From: Bryoerythrophyllum caledonicum
Lineage: Eukaryota; Streptophyta; Bryopsida; Pottiales; Pottiaceae
Assembly (NCBI GenBank): GCA_963971425.1
Contig: OZ020524.1
Span: 19,211,022 to 19,275,021 of the forward strand
Direction of reading: 5' to 3'
DNA length: 64,000 bases
A program made the position numbers and the translations under genes. The notes below the pieces were generated by a model. That model worked only from the letters and a program-made list of their open reading frames with translations. It ran no database searches and was not told where the DNA came from. Below are positions 56,912 through 64,000 of this stretch, one piece after another; position 1 is the stretch's first letter, and each line of letters starts with the position of its first letter.

Positions 56912-58147
56912 ATGTGTTTGGTGAAACGGACGAAGAAGCAACCGCCACCAGGCTCCGAAGTATTCACTCCCAAGGCCAAGCCCAAGGCAAGCAAGGCGGC
57001 CGGACCGGACGAGATCAGCAGCCTGGACATCACGAATTCCAAGAGCACCACCAACTCTTCCAAGGAGTCGCGCGTCTCGTCCGCCAGTGCAACCTCGCTG
57101 ACCAACATCCGGGAGATGCTCTCGGACGGGCCCATCATCTTTCAGTACAAGGATCTCTGCAAGGCCACGGACAATTTCTCGCCGTCGAAGAAGCTGGGCG
57201 CCTCCGTCTACCGAGGGAAGCTCCAGAAAACCACCGACATCGCAATCGTCGTCGACAAGAGGAGCCCCAGCTCGTCGGGCAGCAGCTTCGTGTCCGAGAT
57301 CAAAAACCTCGGAAGCGTGCACCATGCGAATCTGGTGCGATTACTGGGAGGGTGCAGAAACGGCGACCACGTTTACTTGGTGTACGATTACGTCAACGGG
57401 GGAAACCTGCGGCAGTACCTCCACAGCGCGCACTCGCCGGGGTTCTCCGCGCTCCCGACGTGGACGGTGCGCATCCAGGCCGCGCTGGACGTCGCCAAGG
57501 GCCTGGAGTATCTGCACCACCACACGCTCACGCCCACCGTCCACAAGTACATCAAGAGCTCCAACATCCTCCTGGACGAGGAGCTTCACGTCAAGATAGC
57601 GTACTTCGGCGTGGCACGCATCCGCGGCGAGACAGGCCACGCGGCGAAGGAGAAGGAGCATCCAGAGATCACGCCCACCCTGAGACGCTCCCACAGCGTG
57701 AAGATCACGGGCATCCACGGGTACATGGCGCCGGAGTACGTCTCCGGCGGCGTGATCAGCACGAAACTCGACGTGTTTGCGTTCGGGATCGTCTTGCTGG
57801 AGCTCCTGTCAGGGAAGGACCCGGTGAGCTTCCAGACGGGCGGAGCGATGCATGAGATGAAGAAGACGCTGCTGAACGAGGTCATTGTGTCCATCTGCAG
57901 CGAGCGCGACCCCAAGAGCAGGCTCAGGTCGTGGATCGACCCAGTTCTCAGAGACAGGTTCCCGCTCGACTGCGCCATGAAGGCGGCGGCTCTGGCCCGC
58001 AGCTGCGTCGACCCCGTGCCGGAGAATCGCCCCGACATGAGCAAGGTCGCCATGACGCTCCTGCAGATCCAGATGGCGTCGCAGATCTGGGACGACAAGA
58101 TGAAGGCCTCCAAGGATCTCCTCACCAGCACCATGCAGGCGCGGTAA
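56912..58147 (+). CDS. Receptor-like cytoplasmic pseudokinase (LysM-RLK-related, At3g57120-like)
   Basis: 411 residues in one coding exon with high GC at third positions. After a Ser/Lys-rich N-terminus starting MCLVKRTKK (Cys2 could be acylated), a kinase-like domain runs from FQYKDLCKATDNFS (77-90) to about 395. Key residues are altered: the Gly loop is LGASVYRG, the VAIK lysine position reads IAIVV (about 113), the catalytic loop reads VHKYIKSSN with Tyr213 in place of Asp, and the DFG site reads YFG (Tyr231). The fold residues APE (273-275), LDVFAFG (Asp287) and ENRP (Arg373) remain. So it should not phosphorylate; a scaffold or regulatory role at the membrane is inferred. The open frame is clean, so the losses are evolved rather than decay. 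The family assignment rests on recalled similarity. Confidence 0.9.
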   Translation: MCLVKRTKKQPPPGSEVFTPKAKPKASKAAGPDEISSLDITNSKSTTNSSKESRVSSASATSLTNIREMLSDGPIIFQYKDLCKATDNFSPSKKLGASVYRGKLQKTTDIAIVVDKRSPSSSGSSFVSEIKNLGSVHHANLVRLLGGCRNGDHVYLVYDYVNGGNLRQYLHSAHSPGFSALPTWTVRIQAALDVAKGLEYLHHHTLTPTVHKYIKSSNILLDEELHVKIAYFGVARIRGETGHAAKEKEHPEITPTLRRSHSVKITGIHGYMAPEYVSGGVISTKLDVFAFGIVLLELLSGKDPVSFQTGGAMHEMKKTLLNEVIVSICSERDPKSRLRSWIDPVLRDRFPLDCAMKAAALARSCVDPVPENRPDMSKVAMTLLQIQMASQIWDDKMKASKDLLTSTMQAR

Positions 58148-58231
58148 TCATTCATCGATCAGCTATCACGAGGGAAGAATCTGTTGACGAAGACGTCGCG
58201 CCCGTGATCACCTCTCGTGTAAATTGCGTTT

Positions 58232-58445
58232 AGGAAGATCCTACTAGAATTGCTATCAAGAAACTTGGAACCGGTGAGCTTTCAGGTTGCGGCGACGCAT
58301 CATGAGATGAAGCAAACGCTGCTAGGTTACCTTACTAGAATTGCTATCAGGGAATTAGCAACTGTCGGTGAGTTTTCAGGTTCATGAGATGAAGAAGACG
58401 CTGCTAGATCGACGAAGACGTCGCGGTGGTCATCTTGTGGTGGAG
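58232..58445 (+). repeat. Two degenerate copies of a pseudokinase coding segment in its 3' flank
   Basis: CCGGTGAGCTTTCAGG..CATGAGATGAAG..ACGCTGCTA (58271-58325) and TCGGTGAGTTTTCAGGTT..CATGAGATGAAGAAGACGCTG (58365-58405) repeat the coding segment CCGGTGAGCTTCCAG..CATGAGATGAAGAAGACGCTG at about 57820-57872. The adjoining GACGAAGACGTCGCG is also duplicated (58186 and 58413). Confidence 0.85.
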
Positions 58446-59330
58446 TGTACACTAGATCGTGTGTGTAAATTAGGTGATCATTCTTATGGCTGCCATGCCG
58501 CATTTTTGTTACAGAAAATCATTAGTTGTGAGTGGACTGAATTATGGAGTTGTAATAGAGCGAGATTTTCATTGACGTTTAAACCTCTCTCTCTCTTTTT
58601 GTTATAAAAATGGGTGTCATAGTGAGTGATTCATAACTCTTGGTGATGGATAACACGACAACACACGTTACTTTTTCAATATAATTAGTTGCAAGAGGAG
58701 AGTAGCTGCACATTCACATCACCTAAGTCGATGAAAGGGCGGTCACAACACATGAAACGGATTCTACAAGAACGTATCGGCTTTGTTGACTGCGCACCAG
58801 GAGCAACTTTGACGTAGTATGTAGTGACTGACTCTCTTGCAGATGAGTTCAAGTGGATAAGATGTAATATACAACGTCGCTGACTTTTCTCCGAAGCGTA
58901 CTTCGGAGGAGTTTCATCATCCTACAGACGTGCCTTCATGAAAATGTTCCTTCATTAAATGTCGAATCTGACGTTAAAGACGGCATCAAGAGCTCACGTT
59001 GTGAACCCTCAGCAATCGGAACAAACATCATAAAACTTATCTTCAGGAAACTCCGGAATCATATGAAAACAAGATAGTTTCGGTTGAAGACAAATGGCTT
59101 ACATTGATTAGATAACGTGCCGCATGAAATCCTGATGGAAACGATACCCAAGTTGACTTTTGATTGATGGTAAGCAACAAATAGATACTTTCTGTAAAGA
59201 GAGTGTGCCAAAGTAAAACTCACCCAAGTGACTTGACCACAGATTATGTGAATTTTTTTAATATTCTGGCAAGCAACCTACCTACCACAAACGACAGAGC
59301 AAACTCTACTACACCTGTGAAGAAATCACC
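58446..59330. other. Convergent 3' region between pseudokinase and Lhca5-type gene
   Basis: Contains the 3' ends of both genes. GAAGCGTACTTCGGAGGAG-type short palindromic sequence lies near 58895. No further gene is seen. Confidence 0.4.
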
Positions 59331-61698
59331 TCAGTGGTTCGCTATCCTCTGAATGACTGTTGTGTGGAGAGGGTCGGAGAGATGCGCCGTGAGATTCTCT
59401 ATGGGCCCAGTTTTTGTGACGTATGCTTGCACGATGAACCCCACCATGGCCACCATGGCAAGACGGCCTGCACAAAATACATTACATCAAGATAAATATT
59501 CTTCTTTCTATTGATATAGTATTGAGGTGTCTAGGCTACAAATAGGAATGGATATTAACTGCTTGTGGACAAGAACATAAACTTCAAACTATCCCATAGT
59601 CTAGAGTAAACTATTCTTCTTTCCGTTGATAGAATTCCGCCAGGCTAGAAATTGAAAATTGGTTACCATTTTTTATCTCTTTCCACCGCAAGGATAGACC
59701 ATTGTTCTTGTCCTTTGCGAGGCCCAATGGATTGAAAATGGGGCCGCCAGGGTACCTGCAGGACCCAAAGAAGAAAAAAAAGTAAAAAAATTTAGGTAGG
59801 ACTAAAACCATAAGTTATTTGTAAAGTCATCCACAGTTTCACATATTGTAGTACTCTTTCCTCACTCTGGATAATCAGAAGAGCCTAGTGGTCTTACAAT
59901 TAGAATCCTTCAATGAAATAAGGAAGAGTTTGGTGGTCTGAGAGTAAGGAAAGAACCTCCGACAATATTAACCATCTTCTTCTCATTTTAGATTAATTGA
60001 GGGCTATAAAGAGCTGGATTTTTAAGGAAAAAGAGGGGATAACTTTGAGTGCACACTCACCCATTGTCTAACCCTCCAAAGGCAGGTTCCAGGCCGAAAA
60101 AGGAGTCTTCTGCAGCTTGAGAACCAGGCGTAACAAAGTCCATCCATCTCTTTGTCTCCACAAAACTGAAGAAAGCCTCCACACAGTTCATGTTACAATC
60201 CAACACTTTAAGGTGGGCTATCAAATAACAACGCAGAGAGCTCACATCAAATAATCTAACATAATGTCGGTTTCTACTTACAAGAACATGCTCTCACTTA
60301 AGTCTTCAAGTAGTCCAAAAGTGTGGTAACAAAGTAGGATATAAACCATGAAAGAAGTGTAGAAGTTCACCCCATGAGAATGAGCTGCACTAGAAAGAGT
60401 GTTGTGGTGTCTGCAATGTCAAATTTATAGGCACCGGCTTCATACCACAACGGGATATCAGTCCGCCCAGAGGCCCGCAGAAGCTGTAGTATTGTACACC
60501 AACACCAACGAATGAGAGCACTAGTTTAGAAGATTGCCAGGTTCCAAACAACTTTCATGAGGAGTTCTGGAAACAAAAGAGATGGATCGAAACATCCAAT
60601 TCAAGCAGGTGAATGGCATTAGAAACCTCAACAGAGTGCATATCATCGTTGTATGTCTACTTGGCCAACTTTCTCTCATGAGTTGATAGCAATACTATAT
60701 GATCTGTTGGAAAGGAATGGACAATGAGAAGAGCCTGGAGCACACACATCAGTGAAGAGGATTCCAGCCACACCCGCCATGGCAAAGCGCGCGTGCACCA
60801 GCTCGGCTTGCACGTACCATCGCAGGTCGTTGGGATCTGATCCGAGCTCCAACGGGTCAAATCCAAAATCGCCTGCCAACCTGACAGTAATTCACAATTT
60901 AGCTTCAGAATCAGTGCAAAACACTCAGCCTCAGGTACCATTGTTTAGGTTTAAACAAAGCATAGTGGATGTGATCATAAACTCGATTCTTCTTATCTCA
61001 TCTAGCTTCGAGAAGGTGCCATGGTCCGGTATCTTGAGGCGAAAAAGCTGTGAGGGGATTGCCGTACTAAGCATGAACTCAAAAGAAAATAACACATGAT
61101 TCAGCTGCTCGTGAAACATAGTCAGTGTTTTTTAGGGCTCGCATTATGTCTTCTCTGTATACAGTGACCAAACTTTCAAGCCCAAACGTACAATCTCAGA
61201 GTATACCGAAAGTTGACATTGCAAGAACCCCGCATTGCACTGTATCTCTGTCAACACTCCACCCCAAATGGATGTCAAGACCCACTGAATATCTACCCTA
61301 GATGTGGAATGCAAACAACCATCTCAAAGTGCGTCTTATCACTCTTCAATTCTAGAAGCTAACGACGTGAAATCCGTATCAAAATGATGGAATTCCACCC
61401 AAAACCGACATGCTGAGAGTTTTTCACAGGTTTAGTTATCTCTAGGATCCTTGTCGAGAGGATGCGCAACTTACGTTCCATCGAGGTAAGCCGGAGGAGT
61501 GGATCCGGGGAGCCACAAAGGCCGAGTCGACGTCTCAGCAGCAGCACTACTCTCAACGGATGTCGCAACCCTGCATTTCACACCCACTCTCGCAATTCGA
61601 CCCACGCACGACGACAACCCCACCTCGCCATGCCTCCAGCCTGGGCGAGCAGTGCACGACACAGCCGCAGTGGCAACAGAAGCGAACTGCAGCGCCAT
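59331..61698 (-). CDS. LHCA5: Photosystem I light-harvesting chlorophyll a/b protein, Lhca5-type, 6 exons
   Basis: Coding exons (minus strand): 61698-61475, 60880-60748, 60483-60371, 60165-60061, 59755-59667, 59467-59331. They join in frame to 266 residues. Residues 1 to about 55 form a Ser/Ala-rich plastid transit peptide. Mature start [17 protein letters not shown]; first membrane helix [20 protein letters not shown] with the Glu/Arg chlorophyll ligands; second near [10 protein letters not shown] and [17 protein letters not shown]; third [15 protein letters not shown] with ExxNGR. The C-terminus [18 protein letters not shown] is typical. [20 protein letters not shown] and [15 protein letters not shown] favour Lhca5 over Lhca1-4. 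In angiosperms Lhca5 helps link PSI to the NDH complex. Lhca2/6-like is the alternative. Confidence 0.92.
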
Positions 61699-62209
61699 AG
61701 CTGCTGCACGAGAAACGAACTGCTTGCGTGCGGTCCAGGTTCGTCTTCTTCTTCTTCTTCTTGTTGCAAGGAATGAACAACCCCAAATTCACATGTCCCG
61801 TGACCGCGTCACCTATCTGTGGGTCCACACGCGACGAAAAGTGTCTCCAAAAGTGGATAGAGTTGCGACGGTCATAGACCTCGGAGAACCAGTGGGTCGC
61901 TGGTGTTCGTCGCGGCGGATGATGGCCATGGTACTAGCATTGATTCCGTTTCGCATTTGTCGCAGCTACCAGTTGATGATCAGTAAGTGGAAATGGGTTT
62001 CAAGCGGAGTCCGCTGCGTTGAATTTGAAGTGGAGGTGCTTTGATTTGCGAGGTTGACAGACTTGGCCGCAGGAGACTCGACGTGGGACGCTTACTGTTC
62101 AATCGATCGATTGTTTCGTGGTTTCCAGGGCTGTTGTTAGTAGACCGATCTGCAATTGGCAAGACCTGTAATAACAAGTGTGCTGTAGTGCCGACGTTGA
62201 GCTACCACC
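61699..62209. promoter_or_regulatory. Divergent promoter region of LHCA5-type and lipocalin genes
   Basis: The start codons of the two plastid-protein genes are 512 bases apart, back to back. The spacer holds a CTT run (about 61743-61763) in the LHCA leader and no clear TATA box, as is common for photosynthesis gene promoters. Shared control is inferred from geometry. Confidence 0.5.
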
Positions 62210-63726
62210 ATGGCCATGGCGTCCTCGGCAATGCTGGGGTCGGTCATGCATCGGACCCCATCTAAGCATTCTTCTTCTACAAAGAAAGTGGCCGTCGTAG
62301 CCGTGCGATGCTCGCTGCTCACCTCCGTTCAATCTGCTGCAGTGGCGACCACGGCCGCGGCGTTGCTGCTGCTCGCTCCCGTCAATGGCGAGGTAATCAT
62401 CTCACCTTCCGACGACTTGTGTTAGGTCATGGTGTCGAAAATTCTTCTTGACAGTTAGTTTGCAGGTGGCTCTTGCAGATCAAGCGCGGATCGCTGGAAG
62501 CTTGTGTGAGATTGCGGCCGAATTACCCGAGGAACTGAACCTGGATGGTCCGCTCATCATGTCAGCCGGCATGACCATGAAGAACTTCAACCCGGCGCGC
62601 TACGCAGGCCGCTGGTACGAAGTGGCATCGCTTAAACTAGGGTTTGCTGGCCAAGGCCAACAAGATTGCCATTGCACGCAGGTATTGCTCTAGCCTGAAA
62701 ACAACGCTGCAACAACTTCATAGTCTACGCTTAATTCTCTTATGATCTCTCATATTCAACATGATTCTCTTCTGGCAGGGCATCTACAGCTACAACGAAG
62801 CCAAACAGTCCATCGAGGTCAGCTTCCTCTTCTTTGCTAATCCAACATCCAACCGATTTCCTTTCAACCTCTCATGTGAAGTGACAAGTCTTTATTTCCT
62901 AGTTGATGCAACTGTTGATTTCTCGTCTTTATTTCCTGTTACGAATCACATCTAGAAGACTGAGAAGCCTTCATTTTCTGGCCTGATACAGACTGTGGCT
63001 ATCAATTGTTCTCTCCTGATACTAGCATCTAGAGATCTCTGGCTTTTTTTCTGGCCTGAGGTTGTTGATTGTTGTTTATCTTACACCTGTAGGTGGAGAC
63101 GTTTTGTGTGCACGGGAGTCCAACAGGCTACACAACAGGCATCCGCGGCAGAGTGCAATGCGTAACTGACAGGGAGCTTGCGAAGCTCAAGATCAGTGAG
63201 TTCGAACGCAAGCAGATGCTGCAACAGAAGTGTTTCCTGCGGTTCCCAAATCTCCCCTTCATCCCCAGACAACCTTACAACGTCGTTGACACCGATTATG
63301 ACAATTATGCCCTCGTCTCAGGCGCCAAAGACGCCAGCTTCATCCAGGTACTACCTGATTTGAAAGAGTAGTATCACCATCACTCAAAGAGAGGAGATAC
63401 ATTTTTTTCCTGACATTATGTTCTTCCTGCAGATTTATTCCCGGACTCCGAACCCGGGGCGTGTATTCATCGACGAGAAGAAGGCGGTGCTGGCGACGTT
63501 GGGGTACGACGCGGAGGACATCGTGGACACGCCGCAGGATTGTGAGGAGACGTCGGTGGAGGCGCTGGAGGGCACGATGGCCAACCCCGGGGTTGAGAAC
63601 GTGCTGGACAACACGTTTCAGCCGATTCAAGGGCTTCAGAAGGGGGTGCAGCTCAATCCCTTCACTAGCAATCTGGAGACAATCAAAAAGCTACTTCAAT
63701 TGTACCTGCCCAAATTCGGAAAATAA
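62210..63726 (+). CDS. CHL: Chloroplast lipocalin (CHL/LCNP), 5 exons
   Basis: Coding exons: 62210-62392, 62466-62681, 62779-62817, 63093-63347, 63433-63726, joined in frame to 328 residues. Residues 1 to about 65 form a bipartite transit peptide: a Ser-rich part with Lys/Arg, then the hydrophobic AAVATTAAALLLLAPVNG and an ALA cleavage site, fitting the thylakoid lumen. The lipocalin GxW motif is in RYAGRWYEVASLK (Trp111). Further conserved blocks: GFAGQGQQDCHCTQ with paired Cys129/Cys131, VETFCVHGSPTGYTTGIRG, CFLRFPNLPFIP, DYDNYALVSGAKD and QIYSRTPNPG. In Arabidopsis this lipocalin is needed for sustained antenna quenching (qH) and protects lipids from oxidation. The frame is intact and the length is close to the family norm. 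The second ATG, two codons later, is an equally good start. Confidence 0.95.
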
Positions 63727-64000
63727 ATTACCACCATTTCGCATTGATGCGCTCTGTGGAACTGCCCCCATTATCAGGTCATTGCAATGTGGTTTTGTAG
63801 CTCAATTTCGACCGAGTATTCTTCCCTTGAATGCCAATTAAAAACCTCGTCTGCGCACCATTCATATGCCATATCTGATGATGGAGGCTCTCGCAAAAAG
63901 TGAAGTGCAGGATCGAACTGCAGATGAGAGAATTCTACCACTCTGGTAGATTCGAGAGATATGGTTTCGAGTCTGCCTTGTTTTTGGTGCCTTTTTTTAT
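63727..64000. other. 3' flank of the lipocalin gene
   Basis: Probably 3' UTR and downstream sequence. No further gene begins before the window ends. Confidence 0.4.

Noticed and set aside
56738-58233. Long alternative frames antisense to or overlapping the pseudokinase
   Set aside because: High GC at third codon positions keeps other frames open; only the 56912-58147 frame has domain structure.

Overview
The window is nuclear DNA of a green plant of the streptophyte line. It holds seven spliced or intronless plant genes: a SYP4/TLG2 syntaxin, a DUF4050/Gag1-like-clamp protein, a DWNN-RING ubiquitin ligase, a plastid aldo-keto reductase, a receptor-like pseudokinase, an Lhca5-type photosystem I antenna protein and the chloroplast lipocalin. 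Introns are short (about 80-300 bases). Genes are sparse and most of the remaining sequence is transposon-derived. The mobile elements (a LINE with two endonucleases, a pogo-type transposase, TTAA-flanked MITEs) are not typical of flowering plants, so I lean toward a bryophyte, lycophyte or charophyte. I cannot name the species.

Layout. 1-4060: decayed minus-strand Ty3/gypsy polyprotein, split by a short LINE insertion. 4900-7926: syntaxin. 7930-12240: repeats, a 200-base gap and an acylphosphatase-like relic. 13150-19220: tandem repeats and several MITE families. 21012-26936: three genes (DUF4050, DWNN-RING, aldo-keto reductase). 28030-31290: more TTAA-flanked repeats. 31297-38751: a nearly full-length but frame-broken LINE on the minus strand, with intact 13-base target duplications, inserted in a TTAA-flanked repeat. 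40377-44870: a pogo/Fot1-type transposase pseudogene whose repetitive tail is split by a hAT-like element. 45170-47500: minisatellites and a CCGGAATCCGG-rich, LTR-like block. 48560-55240: nested MITEs. 56912-58147: pseudokinase. 59331-63726: Lhca5-type gene and lipocalin gene, transcribed divergently from a shared spacer of about 510 bases.

The clearest functional link is the last pair: both products are predicted to act in or at the thylakoid. The most unusual elements are the LINE, which carries an AP-endonuclease, reverse transcriptase, RNase H and a C-terminal restriction-like endonuclease in one reading direction, and the many TTAA-bounded elements with CCC-type termini. Exon limits were set by hand from GT/AG (once GC/AG) sites and reading frame. 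They should be right to within a base or two where stated.
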